Origin: Saturnia japonica | Lineage: Eukaryota; Arthropoda; Insecta; Lepidoptera; Saturniidae | Direction of reading: 5' to 3' | DNA: 64,000 nt | Assembly (NCBI GenBank): GCA_033032175.1 | Contig: CM065309.1 | Span: 5,270,001-5,334,000 of the forward strand | Shown here: one piece after another, positions 15,201 to 30,200 of the stretch | Numbering within the stretch: position 1 is the first letter of the stretch | Layout of the letters: each line of letters opens with the position of its first letter | The notes under the pieces: generated by a model | What the model saw: the letters and a program-made list of their open reading frames with translations, nothing else | Told to the model about the DNA's origin: nothing | The model's database searches: none | Position numbers and translations under genes: made by a program

Positions 15201-18200
15201 ACTTTTTGATAGAGTTCTTAACGACACGCTAGTAGCCTCTGCAATAACCTTATTTATAATCAAATCATCTACAACAATATAATTTAAACTTATTTATACT
15301 ATACATATTACAGTCCAATACACAATAAAAATTCACCTTTTCATGAGCTAATTCCGTCATTCATTTTTTGGAATATTTCGCTTCGTTAAGTAGCTTTACT
15401 TTTGATTGAATATTTAAAAATTTTAAACGCAGCGTCGGTAATTTCATCTTAATAAATTTATCTCATGTGTAGCGGTCACAAAGACAAAAACGTCTAATGG
15501 TGCCGGCGACCGGTAACATACTAACTCATTAACCGGTTTTGCTCCCCTCCCGCAACCCGCAAACATTAAGGAGGGTCGCGCTTACAGCGATCCAGCTATA
15601 GTGGGCGCTAATTTCGAGTTATCGTCGTTACACAAGTTTAGGAGCTTTTAACCTGTGCCTTTATCGGGACATATTTGGACGTTAATTTTGGCAGAACAAA
15701 TAGCTGAAACTTCTTAACGTAAATAAGAGAGGCAATTCAAAAAATATGTATATCTATAATATGTAGAAAATTTTCAGTTCATACTCAGTGCCATCAAATA
15801 ATGCAAGATATCTGACCAAAATCATAGAAGTAACAACAATTAAACTATCAGTCGAAAATAGTGTAGTTTTTAGAAGTTTCGATTATGCGCGTAACGAACC
15901 TGTCTTGCAGCGTGTGGTGGTGCGTGTGCACGGTCGAGAGGTTCTGGTAGAAACCGTCGTGGTGGGACCCGGCAGACAGGTTGTGGCTGCTGCGAGACTT
16001 GCCCGCCCACGCGCTCGGTGAACTGCTCGCTACAGCGGGGCTCGCACCCACCCTGTGCATCAGTTGACTTACTTTTAAATAAGAGTACTCGAAGTAATTC
16101 AATACGTGTATGTAAGTAGATCCAGAAGGTGAAACTTTGTAATTTAAATCTATGGGTATAGCCAATAAGCATTAAAACACAACGCACTTTTTGAAAAGAT
16201 GTAAAGAAACGGTTATCGGAAAAACGTGGCATAAAATACAAATGAAAAAATAGTTTCAGACACACTTTACCAAACACTTTTCAAAAAAACTTTGAATTAA
16301 TATTTCAACATGTTTAACATTTTTATTTTGCTTGTCGATAGTTAAAATGAGTTAGACGGGGCTAGTATCGGTAACACGACCGATAATAAACAACTAAAGC
16401 ATTATTCTCGAAATTCTTCCTTTGGAATTACTACGTAAAAATATGGAGAAAAAAATAAAAATGGTGTTGAATATTTTAAAAATATGGCTCAGATTACAGT
16501 CAGGTTACTACTTCCGAATTTTCTTTAAACCGATACTCACAATCAACAGTTGATTTCGTTCGATTAAGATATTGATGTATGCGTTTAATAAAGGTCTATA
16601 TAGTTTCCGTCACAAATCATGAGCACGAAATAGTCGAAGAAGTAGCCGGTTCAAGCAATGATATTTTATAAGTAGATACGGCATTGAGGCTCTTTATATG
16701 CCATCGTGAATGGTGGGTAATTTTTCCCTCCGTTCACTTTGGACTTGATACTGGCGTGAGCGAGAAGAAACTTTTATCCTTTTTTGACAACAGTTTCCGC
16801 CTTACGCTGTGATTTCCTAACTCTTTTGTTTCAACATGCTGTTAACAAAATTTGTAAAGTTTTCAAATTGCTTTTATTGAGAGTATAACGCGTCTATTTA
16901 TTCCATGTAATTGGTTCCCATATGTTTAAACACTTCTCATGCAAAGGCGTAAAAACCCAATTGAAAAGGATGGGACTGATATGGATAAGTCGTGCGAAAG
17001 TATGTCTTGCAGCGTACCTCCACTAAGACCGACACAATAAATATTATTAATGCATTAATGGAGTTAAGCAAGGTGAGGGTTATGGTTATGATTCGTGATG
17101 TGTGTATATAATTTCTGTATGACTGACGTTCTATCGTGCAGCAGCGAAGCGTCTGGCGTGTGGTGCCGGTGCGCCGAGGCGGAGGCGGAAGTGGGAGTGG
17201 TAGTGGCGGCGGCGGCGTGGTGCAACGCCGGCGTGCTCTTGCTCGGCTTCACAGGTTCCGCGGCGAGTCGCGAGGGCAGGTCCCGCTCGGACGCGCGTCG
17301 CATTGCTCCGCCGGTCACACCGCCACCTGACGCTACCAACAACCGTTTACTCTGCATTACTCTTATTCACAATTATTCCACTATTTCAATAAGTCAGTTC
17401 GTGACCACGGTTTGTGTAAGCGGATCGAAAGGTTAAGCAATTAAAATGTTGTAGCATCGAATATATATTTATAATGTTTCAATTTTGACGATGATTACAA
17501 TAACATTTAAACAAATAAAGGTCAGCTGTATTTAAAAGAACTGTAAACATTTTTATCGGGAGATATAAAATAGAGTTTTTTTTTTTAATAAATTTATTTA
17601 TTTAAAAGTGTTGAAAATGCTTTAGAATCCTATGCTAAATTGTTCATTCTTCACAACAATTAATATTGTGTCAAGTTACCAAATTATCCAGCAAAAGCTA
17701 CATGTGAGCTACAAAAATAATAACTATATTAAAAATATATAATATATTACATTCACATTTAAATAAATGTATACATCAAGTATAAACATGTAATAATAAA
17801 AAATGGAAAATAATTCGAGGTGTGCTATGAAATAAAATCACTGAACATTCAATTAAAATAAATAATTATATTATGTCGAGATTTACCTAAAAAAATAATT
17901 AATAAAAAAAAGTCGGTACAAGTGACGCATGCCTAAAAAAATATTGCAATTACGTGTGACGTTGACAGCGAAGGAACTGTGCGCTCGGCTATAACACACC
18001 TATTATCATGCGGGGGAAGTCTTACGCGGTGTGCGGGTCTGGCGAGGTGAATGCGACGCGAGCGCAGGGCAGCTGTGACGGGCAGCGGCGCCGGTACAGG
18101 CGGCCCGGCCTCGCGCGCTGCCTCGACACAAGTCCGGACAGCTCTGTACGACCGTGTCGGCCCAGCTGCGCCGACCCAACCCCTCCCGCTTTTCACTCTC

Positions 18201-21200
18201 GTCCATCATCGACGACGAACTCTCCTGATTTTTAATAGTACCAACATTCTCCTCTATACTACCACTTGCTACCACTGACTCTTTGCTCCGTTTAGCTTGG
18301 TCCGAATTAACACTCGACTGGTTAGATTTTAGTTTAATATTATCGAGTGTGATTTTCCTCGGTTTTTTGTCTATTATTTCGTTGAAAAAGTACCCGTTGG
18401 GCGTACCGTACGAAGCCTCTTCGGCAGGTAGATTGGGTATTTCGAACTCGTTGCCCTGCGCCAAGGTGTCTTCACTACCGCGCGATCCATACCTGGACCA
18501 GTCTTCCAATTGAATGAGTATACTCTTTACTTCGTCGTCTGACATTTTGACTCCCTTCGATTCCGATGTATCTGTTTTTTCTACTTCGTATTGAATGTCG
18601 GCGAGACTGGCGCTGGCCGGGATCGGGTCTATTACTTCAGCCGTTTTATCATTCCGCGTGCTCAAATTAGGGCTCGATTGACAATTCCGTTTATAAATTT
18701 TGACACTATACGTGAGACTGATATCGTTAAAATGTTCAGTGAGGGCTTTGACTTTGCCAAAAGTGGGTCTGAACTCGTCAGGAGATTTCCACGACTTTCT
18801 ATCAACACTGTCCAATATCTTTTTCGCGCTCGGTTCAACTGGGGTCGAAATTACAATTTTATTGACACAATCCTGGTTAGTTGTTTCCTTGAAAGACTCA
18901 GACGTAGTGTACGTCGAAGGTAGTTCCGTATCGTCAGACTTGCTCGAGTAAGATTTTGATATACTAAATAAAGTTCGCTTCAACCGGCAATGAATATTCT
19001 CGAACTCGTGTGATTGATTTTTGAAATTGAAATTGTCTTCAAACTTCCTTTCGATCAATGTCGGTCTCAGTGGTTTTACATCAACGCGCACAGGTGACGA
19101 GGGGGTTTGACAAAATGCATCAGCGGTCGTAGGTTTCGTGTCGTCTGTTCGATCCACTGACAACGATGGTAATATTCTTCGCATTTTAGGTGTAGCAACT
19201 TTATCGGAGGCGCCGTCGTTTTCGAATATGAGTGGTTCGCAGTCAGGCTCATCTATAAACGGTATCGGCTGAGATTCAGGTTGCGGTGTCCGGCAACACT
19301 CGCAGGCGCTGACACACTCATCGAGTGCGGTGCAGCGTCGCTGGTACGACTCGGTGTCTAAACTGCGCGCATTGAACAGTTCGAGCGTTAGCTTCGTGTC
19401 GATTGGTTTCATCTGCGGTGGTAGAAGTACCGTATCACCGCTTTCGCTGGACTGTTCGTAGAACGGGAGATCGGGCACAGGCGGCGGCACAGATGTCGGC
19501 ACTGGTCCCGTGGGTTTCGTAGCGGATGCGACACACTCATCGTTTCTGTTTTGCTCATCAAAATCTTCGCATGTAAACGTGAAGACCGGAATGGGTCGTC
19601 GCGGAGGTGGATCCTTGAGTTCGAGCGGGCAACCCGGCGTGTCGGGTGACAGGTCTTCACGCAGCTGATCGTTTTCTTTATCTAAAGTTATTATTAATTT
19701 AGGAATGGAACCGTGGTAGATTGGGTGGTACTCTTCGCTGTCATCGGTCATGCTTGACTCTGTAGATTCATCCCTCAGAAGGTGGCATCGATAGTGACAC
19801 GGGCGGCGACCGTATCCTGTAACGTTAGAGTCGCTTAAACTGGGATTTGAAGTCACTCGCTGTCTTGGTAAAAGCCAAAATAAAGACACTAAAACGAAAA
19901 TGAAAATCGACGATACAAATAAACAAAAAATAGAAAACAACCTTTAACAGCAAATAAAACAACATAATACAAGGATCACGAGACAGCCTTACGAAACAAA
20001 AGGTAAATCATAACACCATTTAGGGCAGGCGACATTTTCAAAAATTCCAAGGGCTTACTTATTGAAATAAGAAACTGGAAAACGAGGTGTTAAGGCGTTT
20101 ACACATTGTGTGAAATAGCCAAGACATATTTGCCTGCGGTGGCGAGCTCAGTGAGCGGCGAGGTCGGCTTCAGCAGCGCCGGATGTGTGTTCGTGAACGT
20201 CCCAGAATTACGTCGCGCGGGGTCCTCGTACTGTATGTCTTCCGCTGCTGTATCCAACCCATACAAAATGTTAGCTAGAGATCAATAAAATATTACCCAG
20301 ACACAACAAAACTTAAACCAAAGTATGTTATATATTTTCCTTTATGGTATATATACCTTGTTTTTGGTTATATGCAGGTTGGTGTAACAGCGTAGCTAAC
20401 CCATGCAACATTGCACCTTGTTTAGCTACTTCTAAAGTCACTGTGGGCCCTGTTCGCACCAAGTATTCAGCTGCCTGCAAATAATATTTTTCAGTAAGTT
20501 TTTCTTATAAAAAAGTTTGAGAATCATCAAACACCTTAGGTTGATTCTTAACAACTTTAATAAAATATAGAAAGCAGGTTACTGGAAAATGATTACCTTC
20601 TCCTGGGTAATTCCAACAAGCGACTGTCCATCTACGGAAAGTAACTGATCACCAGCTGCCAAACGTCCATCAGCTGCTGCAGCACCTCCGGGCACCACTG
20701 ACTTGATGTAGATGCCTAGTTTACTCTGCCCCGCACCCTGATACATAACAAATCTATAATTTATTGCAAGTTTGCGAAAGATAAATTAAAAAAGTATAGA
20801 CCGATACAGTAAATATACAAAAACATTTGGAAGAAGATATTTTAATAATTATTGTGACATTTGCATTTTGCTCTTCTATCACATAGAAAGATAACTATAT
20901 TATATTCATTATATTAATACATTAGATGGTACCCGCGACTTCGTCTGCGTAGATTAATTATTTTTGAGTAGCCTAATTGCTTCTTTATCATTCCGTCTAA
21001 TTTCGCGATAATTCTTTTTTAGATGAGGACCAAGTATGTAAGGAGTAAACCAAAAAATTATTAATCAAAATCTATCGCGTAGTTTCTCCGTGATGCGCCC
21101 AAAACTACAAACCCCTATCATTATTTTATTTATAATATTGTCTATATACTTATCTATATTATAGAAGATAAACATCGACAGATCCCGGAATGCGACAAAC

Positions 21201-24200
21201 CAAAACAAAATCAGTGATGGGGTTATATGGTATTTTAATTATATGACAAAATGAATCCAACACATTAACCGTCCCAATAGAACTTCAAAAATAACTGAAA
21301 TCATCCTTTATTGTATACCGCCTTGGGGAATAATTTTTCAAAAATGCGAAAAGCTCTCTGTTCTTATGAAAAGCATACATATAAATTTTCATATCGCTAA
21401 TTTGGGTAATAATGGGTTTTTCATACAAACTTTCATCCCCTATTTTACTCTTTCAAGTTCTTATTTTCGAGACAAAGGGTAGTCTATGTTCTACCCCAAG
21501 GTCCAATATATCTCTATACCAAAATGCATTTTAATTGCTTTGATGGGTTCATCCTTCAAACTTACATCCCATTCTTCATCCTTAAAGATTTATTTTCGCA
21601 ACAAAAGGTAGTCTATATGGTATTCCACGCCAAGTAGACAGTTAAAAAATTTTGATATTTCCGATTTTAGTAATTTCCTTTTGTCCTCGACCTAGATACA
21701 AAATATTTTCACAGTAGAAAGTCTAGATAACGATTTACAGAACTTTGAAGTTTTGTTGTGTAATTTATAGGTATGTTACTTAAAACGCGATTATTCAATT
21801 TTAAAAAATTACAACAGAATAAATTATGCAGTGGAGTTACAGAAACTTTCAATCAATTGTATTGTGCGCGTTCGTTATAAGGTTTGTTTATACTATAGTG
21901 AGCTGTGTGTGATATAGAAATGAAAGAGAGAATAGAAACACGTCCGTTTATTTGCGTGTCTTACAGCGGTCTGCCTAGTGCCTTGTAAGTGGGCATGGGC
22001 GATACAAATGAGCTTTGTACTAGTATTACACAATAACTTAATCTTATCTAAGGTGCATATTAGATGGTAGGCACATGTTTACCTTATTTTGTTAAATAAT
22101 TGCTTATTTTGATTTATTTAAAACTACAATAAGACAAGACAATTATTTAATGACTAGCGATTTGCCTACGACTTTGCACGCAATTGTTACTACGTAATAG
22201 CTATTTACATCCCCTAATTTTATGTTTACTCATATTGTTGACAGTTCATATACCATTATCAACTGAGGAATGGCATGTATTCCCCGTGTACAATTTTAAT
22301 CAAAATCCGTTGAAAATTACTATTCCATTCTAGAATTCTTAATGCATTATTAACGATTCTTATAACCTCTCAAATTTTCGCTTCCCGTATTCAAAATTTG
22401 ATCAGAATCGGTTGAGAATTGATGGAAGTTCAGTTTTTTGAACTTCTTTTTTTTATTTCTAGAAGCAATATTGACAATTCTTATAGCCCATAAATTATGT
22501 AAATTCTCATACTTCCCGTGTACCAAAATGTCATCGAAATCCGTTATGAATTAATGAAATTTTAAATTTTTGGAAATAATTTTTTTACGATTCTTTTAAG
22601 TATGATTAAAAATTCTCATAGCTTATCATTCATGGAATGACTTATACTTCCTGTATACAAAATTTTATCCAATTCGGTCAAGAATTAATTAATATAGATT
22701 TTTATGGAATATCTTTTACGGTTTCTAAAAGAAATATTGAAATTTCTTATACCCTATCAATTGACCATTGACTTAAGCATACGTATCGTTCATATAGTGT
22801 GTCTATATGGAAATTTTGGAAAAAATATTAAAAGTACAGACAGTAGAACTATAGATTTATTATTATAGATAACTTATAGGTTTATTTATATTTTATCTAC
22901 AATTGCATAAGCTTCATAATTACTGGTGCGTTTTATCATAATACTTCAGTAGTCGTTTGGAAGTCACGGTAGTTTTGTGCTTGGTATTGTCATTGAAGAG
23001 TGAAATCCGCTTTCTAGGAAAAATCTGTTTACATCACATTCCTCTTTCCCAGCACAATTAATATTGGTTGAGAGGCAATTAATGTTGTAGCCCATGCCTA
23101 CAACGGTTAGGATGATGTGTGATTTTGTTTAACGCCGACCGTATCATCATCATAACATCAATGCCTCAATCTATTAACTAGTAAACTAGCTATATAACAT
23201 AACGGTTTCTATTTCGCTTACCTTAGCGGCGACAATGCTGAGCCCCATGCCGTTAGCGTTTTTATGTAGGTGCACTATATGCAGTCGCGGCGGATGCGTG
23301 CGCGGGTGCGTCGCGCGCGGCGGCTGTGGGTGCGCCATGTATACGGTCCAGGCGCCGGGCGCGTGCGGCTGGTGCGCGAGTCGGCACAGCCCACCTCGCT
23401 GCAGCGGCGCCACGAACTCGGCCAGTCCGGGCGGTACGCCGCGCACCACCTCCGCACTGAATCCGTCCGCAGGGACCAGCAGGCCCGCGCCCAACCACTC
23501 GCTCTCCTCTAGACGTACCTATACATGTACTTATTATCTTATCATACTATATACTCACTCTATATACTATTTACGTAAAAAAGGACTCATTTTCTTTAAA
23601 AGTCATTTCTTAACAGTCTGTGGATCACTTGAGTCTTTCAAAGTAGTCTGTGAGAGCTGTGAATAGGATTTTAACATACGTAGGTTTGAGTATTGTTTGA
23701 ATGTTTTTACAAGTTTATATTTAGTTTTTAAAATGGCAAAAAGTAAGAATTAGTTAAATAATATAATGAACTTTAATGCCGGCTCTTTGTTTCAATCAAG
23801 GTGAGACTAAAATTGTTATAATTTTTTTCCCAAATTATATGAAAACATAATTAATAAACGTTTACTTTTTTTGCAGAGAAACTTATATTATTTACTTTTA
23901 CCGTAAAAGATACATAAGGTTAAATCGTATAAATGTTATTTTTGTTACTTACAAGCATAAGGGTGCAAGTCCGAACAAACTAGTACTATCTTACGCACAT
24001 TCTTGGAAGTCACGTAAATCAACCTAAATAACATGATTTTGAAATGAATATAAAGTAATGAGGAAATCTGTTTATAGATTTTTGATCACGATCTATAGAA
24101 ATACTCTCAATTTGTCTATCAAAATATCTATTCACCATATTCAGAGACAAATACAAAACTATGCAATTTATACCCTAAAAACAATGTATGTATATCGAAA

Positions 24201-27200
24201 TTACTTTATTCAAATTTTCTATGCTACTTCCGCCTGAAATTATAAAACGCTTATTTCGACTTTCTACAGCAAAAAAAGTTTGTTATTAATTGTTACTATT
24301 GTTGTATAAAGTAATTACGATGGATTTCCGCAAAGTAACGCCTACATCAATCAAATGTATATAGAGTATGGAACATTCAATATAGTTCATTTTTAATAAT
24401 AATCAGTTTTGCCTTCTCTTCACTCATTTACACATGACAAGATGTGGTGATGTTTACCTACATATTTCTAGAATTTTATTTGCCTGTACGTGCTTGTTCA
24501 GATAAAAATATCAGGTTGAAACTGTAAGAAATCTATTGAGTAAATTAGTTTGAAATTTATTTGGATGTACCTCACGTCCGTCAGCACGGCAAAGTTCGTC
24601 AGCTCGGTCGCGCGCGTGTTGCACGGCCGCTTCGAGCACGTCGGGAGATACGAGTGGCGTGAGTAGCGCCCGTACTTGTACAGAGTTTAACTTGAAACAT
24701 GCACCCAACGCGCCCACAGCCTCCTCGGCGGTGTTATACGACCCCTGGATGAGCCGTGCTACACACGAAATATTAATTATGAATTTTATTATGTAATTCC
24801 AAGTCTTTTTGCATCTAGTAAAAAATCAAAAACTTTAAAATACTCATAAGCAGTTCAGACTGTAATACACCCTCCTACAGGCCCACTGGAATTGATGCGT
24901 AGTATCCAGAACATCCATCTTCAAAAAAGAGGTCGATCGTTGAATCCGAATTGGCCAGGGAGCATTCGGGAGGTTACATAAAACCTTCTTGTCCAAGACA
25001 TCGCAGTGTCGCAAGAAGAAAGTCTTTGACTAGTGTGTGTTGCAACTGATAACCCACTGAAACGTGGTCGCTAATTACTATGGGTCTGATAAGGTTCAAA
25101 TTCACTCATAAGGTAATGGTGATAGCACCACTCGGTATTTCTTTACTTGATGGAATTACAAATGAAAACATCTGTACCGACATCGACAGACACACACACA
25201 TACACATAGTTATAAGAAATGCTAGACTTATTAGTGGCAGTGTCTTATCATGTCAAGATATATTAAATCTCTAAAAACTAAAAAAGTATCGCATGAAAAT
25301 ATGAATGCAACCGCCGTTAATATTTATATTTATATTAGCGGTACCCGTTGTAAGTACTAACCAGCCTGGTGGGTCCGCGCAAGGTGGCAGTCAGCGGCTA
25401 GCTCGAGTCCTTGGCGCTCCGCCCACGCAGCCAGTAGCGCCAGCCGGCTCGACAGCGCCGCTCCCCACGCCCGACTCACAGTATTCGGTTCCGTCACCAG
25501 CTGAACACAAATTAATAAATATGGGGACACAATTTCACACAAGACCATCAAACTAAACATAGCTTATACTATGGCAAGTAAGCAGCTGATATACTATACA
25601 TAAATAGATTTTTAATACCAACACACAACTGACAATTGTGCTCATCACACAAGAGCCAATAAAGAGTGGGGATCGAACGCGCTCAATATTAGGGCTTACT
25701 ATGTTCATCTAATTCTTATATCTTTGATTATACGTACCGAGTACAATGACGAGACAGCAAAATGTAGACCATGGAGTTATACGGGCGAGTGAATGTTTAT
25801 ACGTATTCTCTAACTTTGCATCGAGTCAGTCAGTTTCGATTCATGACTGATTACAGGGACTAGCCATATACTAGCGGGAAAATGGGACATAAACAAATAC
25901 CAAACAGTGAATCGAGTACAGAGTGGCGAGTACGCTATGCGAGTGTTTTTACGACTAGCGAGTGGGCTAGCAAGAAGGTGCTGGTGTAAGTAGAATTTGA
26001 TCAGAGTGACTATCTCGCTTATTTACTCTGCAAAAGCACTCTAATTAATTCAATTTTATTATTATACCACACTGGATTTTCACAATGGATTTCTTCCGTT
26101 AACAGTTTTCACGTGGTCGTGTCTCAAATAAATTAAAACTAAAGTATTATATAACAAACATAACTATGCAAGTATTGTGGAAGACATAAATTTCTCTTTT
26201 GTAGTTATAAAAATGATACTATCACCGATTTATATTACACTGTGGGTGAGTGAGTCATCATCATCAGCCTATATCTGTCCAGTGCTGGAGATAGGCCTCC
26301 CCAAGGATCGTCACTGGACACGATGTTCGGTCCTTCGCACCCAGTCGAATTCAGCCAACTAACGCAGGTCGTCGCTTCATCTTGCAGAGGAGACGCGGTG
26401 AGCAGTATGTAGATAATATATTAAGGAGCAATATGTGTACCTTATTGAAGCAAACAGCATTGATGTAGTGAAAGAGATGTGAGAAGAGCTGTATAGTTAG
26501 GGCCGCGTTGACCCGGCAACGACGCAGCAGTACCATGGCGGTGGCGAGCGCCTGCAGCGTCGGCGCTGTCGCCTCCGTCGCGTCCCCGGCCCCTCCGCTA
26601 GTCAGCGTACCGAGGGCGCGAGACAGCTCCTCTTGGAAGCACGTCACCAGATTACTGTTAACACGTTTACAACTTTACATCAACACCCACTCAATAATGA
26701 TCATTGCACAAATTGAACTGTAATTGACGTATTGGCATTGACTTATTTTTAAGCAACATCCATACAAATCAACATGGTAACACAAAAGATCCACTAAAAG
26801 GTCATTCATTATAATAACAGTTGGAATGAATTTTCCAATGTATATATATATACCTTTCAAAATTATATTTAAGAAAACACTAGCGTAAGTTGATATGCTA
26901 TAAGATCTTTATTAGTTATTCAGATATACATTATATAGAAATATTCAAGACTAAAGGTTCAAGTTGATCATAAAATTAAGACCAATATTGCTTAAGCAAT
27001 TCTAGGATTTCCTTATATTATGGACAATCTCATGATAACGAAGTTATAAAATAATATTATATTAATACATTCAAAAAAAGAGAAAGTTGTGTTACGTCCT
27101 TTATTTAATTAAAATTTGCAAAACAAATATTCCAGCGGCATCCATTGCGTGGAAATACATGGAGGACAATATATGGGGGAATATTAAACAGTATTTATAT

Positions 27201-30200
27201 ACTGTCTTCAAAAACATCAGGAATATTTTAAATAATCGCGAATTTATAATGTGAGTCGTTAACTAATAATTAAAGCCGTCCAATAATTCGTACATCAATA
27301 TTGAGAAAAAAAAATTAAAACAATGTACATCAGGATTTCTTTACCGAATGTCGGCGAAATCTTTAAATAACTAGATACTTGTTCTGTTTTTAAAACCCCT
27401 AATTAATACTACAGTAAGATTATTTTTACAAATAAAGACCATTCAATCAATAATTATTATCACCATCAGTCTGTATCTGTCCACAGCTGGACTAGCACTC
27501 CCCAAGGATCGCCACTCGATTCTAATGTTGGTAAAACATCAGTTTTTTTAACAATCAATAGTAATCGAAGGTTTAAAAAAAATACATTAATTGTTTGACT
27601 ATCGATAGTTTTTCGTATGGAATATATATATGTCAGTGCAAAAAAGGTCATTGTGTTCTGAAACTTGCGTATCTCCGTAAATTGACGAGCTAAAAAAGGT
27701 CATTCGCGGAAATCTTTCTTGTTTTCACAAAAACACCCCTAATTATATATTGTAAATCAGCAGTTGATTATTTTGCTTCAACAATTTGTTGTTTAATAGT
27801 CCCTAATGACTATCGATTAATCGATTGTTAATTGATGTTTCACAAACACTACTAGATGCAATCTTGGGTCCTTTACATCCAGTCGAATCGAGCAATCCTG
27901 CGAAGGTCGTCGATTCATCTTCCAGGAGGGTGTTCCAAATTTGGTTTGTTAAAACGCGGTCTCCAAACCAGAACTCGTCTACCCCATAGGTTATTAGTTC
28001 TTCGGCATATGTGGCCAGCCCATTGTCACTTTAGCGAGTTAATCCTTTGAGCTATGCCGATAACCCTAGTTCTCTGTCTGATTACATCATTCTATCAATC
28101 GACCATTAATAATTACAATGTAATGAAAAAAAAAAACAAGTGGTCTGTTTGTTATGAATATTACAGTTAACTAACCTGAAAGCTGTTTGCACGGTCACCG
28201 GCAGCAACTCTTGCGCTTGCGTAGAGAACGAAGAGATATGCCGATCGTATTTCAAGAAATGCAATAATTCACTCGCATTGGCCATCCAAAATGCTTGCGC
28301 GGCCGAGTCAGCAGCGCGTTCCTGAAATTATAATAAAACTATTGCTTTACAAACACCCAAAATACTTAACTTTTTTTTTATACTACAAAAGTGGCAAACA
28401 AGCATACGGCCCGCTTGATGGTAATCGGCTACCGTAGCTTATACTAGCTATACTAGCGCGTTGCCGATCTTTAATCCTCCTACCCAAGGAACTCCGGAAA
28501 CCCTACTCACCGTAGGAACACAAAACACGGTTATTTAGTCGCGATCTTCTGTAGGTTGGTAGTATTCCACCAGTCGGGAATCTCCAAATAAATTTTTAAA
28601 ATCCCTCCCTTCGACCCCCATCCTATTTCCAAGGGTTCTGGAAACCATACTCATCGCAAGAACACAAGATAAGTTTATTTGGCTGCGATATTCTGTACGG
28701 TGGTGCTGTTAAATAATTAACAAGGTTTATAATAAGTAGATTTCAGTGCATATCGAATATATAATATGTAATGCAGTACAACATGCAAAATAATGTATCA
28801 ACTACTGCATTCTTTTTCTTGTGATGACTTTAGTTATAATGGCCAGTTATAGGCAGTAGACAATCGGCTCTTTGTACTGTGTTATATCATTCAGTGGAAA
28901 TGTAGAAATAAAGTTTAGTGATTAATAAAGAAATCTTCTTTGCATTACCTAAAACGGTAATTTGTTTCTCACTCAATATAGATGGTTAGCTGAAAAAAAA
29001 AATTGCTTGTGGCATTAGGCTCGCCAGTGTACGACACGAAGTACAATAAAGTACGAAAAATGTCTCACCGACAGCGTCTCCTCTTGAAAAATATAATATT
29101 TGATTAAAATGAATGTAACATTTGATTCACCTGAACAGTTGCGTGTATGAGAGTAGCGACATGATGTAAGAAGGCGGTGAGTTTGTGCGCTCGCTCTGTC
29201 GGCGTCAGCTCCTGTCGGTAATGCGTCGACGCACGGTACCTAAATACAATAGAATCTTATTAAAACAATGCGCCAACGGTTGAATCAATGCTAAATGAAA
29301 TAATAACGCTTTCAATAAATCGGGTTTCTCTGTTACTTTTACTAAAGACTACCGGTAAATATAAGAAAATACACCAGGCCTTTTAAAGGTAATCATAAAA
29401 TACAGTAGGTAGTTAATATTGAAATATGTATAAAATTAGTACAAACAATCAGTGCAAGTTATAGCAATTGATAGAATTACATTTATTTAAGAAAAAAAAA
29501 CTATTCAGAAAAAATCAAATAATAACTTTGACGCGAGCGTAGCCGCGGGAAAAGCTCTAGTATTATATACATAATGATAAATTGTGTAGATTATAAGACC
29601 ATTTTTAACAAAAACGAAAAACAACTTCAATGATTTTGAGAAGTTTCGTGTTCAATCTTTGAATTCGAAATTAAAATGGGACCACCCTTGAGATATCCCC
29701 ACTATTAAACAAAACAAGAATCATCCAAATAGGTTCATAAACAAAGAACAAATATCTGTACATCCAAAATAAAATAAAAAAACATTCGAATTGAGTAACC
29801 TCTGTCTTGCTGTAAATAAATTCAATAAAAGTAACAAAACAAAAAATAATCTCAAGATGTAACAACATTCCATTTACAACAACAACTTTACATTTGAAAA
29901 TAATAGTAAAGTTTAACTTTTAGATGTAACATGTTTAAACTGATCGAAATAAATTTTATATGGACTACAAGATAATGGACGGGCAGAGTCATGAAAGTAA
30001 TTTTATACGAACTAGACGTTCCCCATGGTTTCTGCCGTATTAATTGTATCCAATAAACTTTCTACCGCGCCGCCGACGCACCCGTGTGGGCTACACGTTG
30101 TTCTCACTTCCCGTACTTGCCTACAGCTTTCCAGATTGCTTGACGTACATGGTTCCGCTACATAGGGTCATAGAGTGATGTTATATAGTTTATAAACATT

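Noticed and set aside
15788..16021. Plus-strand 77-codon frame
   Set aside because: Shadow of the canoe exon 15900-16052; no conserved motif.
17095..17436. Plus-strand frames up to 113 codons
   Set aside because: Opposite the canoe exon with the SERDLPSR motif; composition is a mirror of the exon.
19889..19940. Met start and hydrophobic stretch before the giant exon (looks like a signal peptide)
   Set aside because: It is the translated pyrimidine-rich acceptor tract (TTTTCATTTTCGTTTTAG); F/L/V-rich reading is expected there. A nested secreted or membrane protein is not excluded but is less likely.
23235..23666. Plus-strand 143-codon frame and neighbours
   Set aside because: Antisense to the canoe DIL/PDZ exon 23222-23506, which has clear domain motifs.
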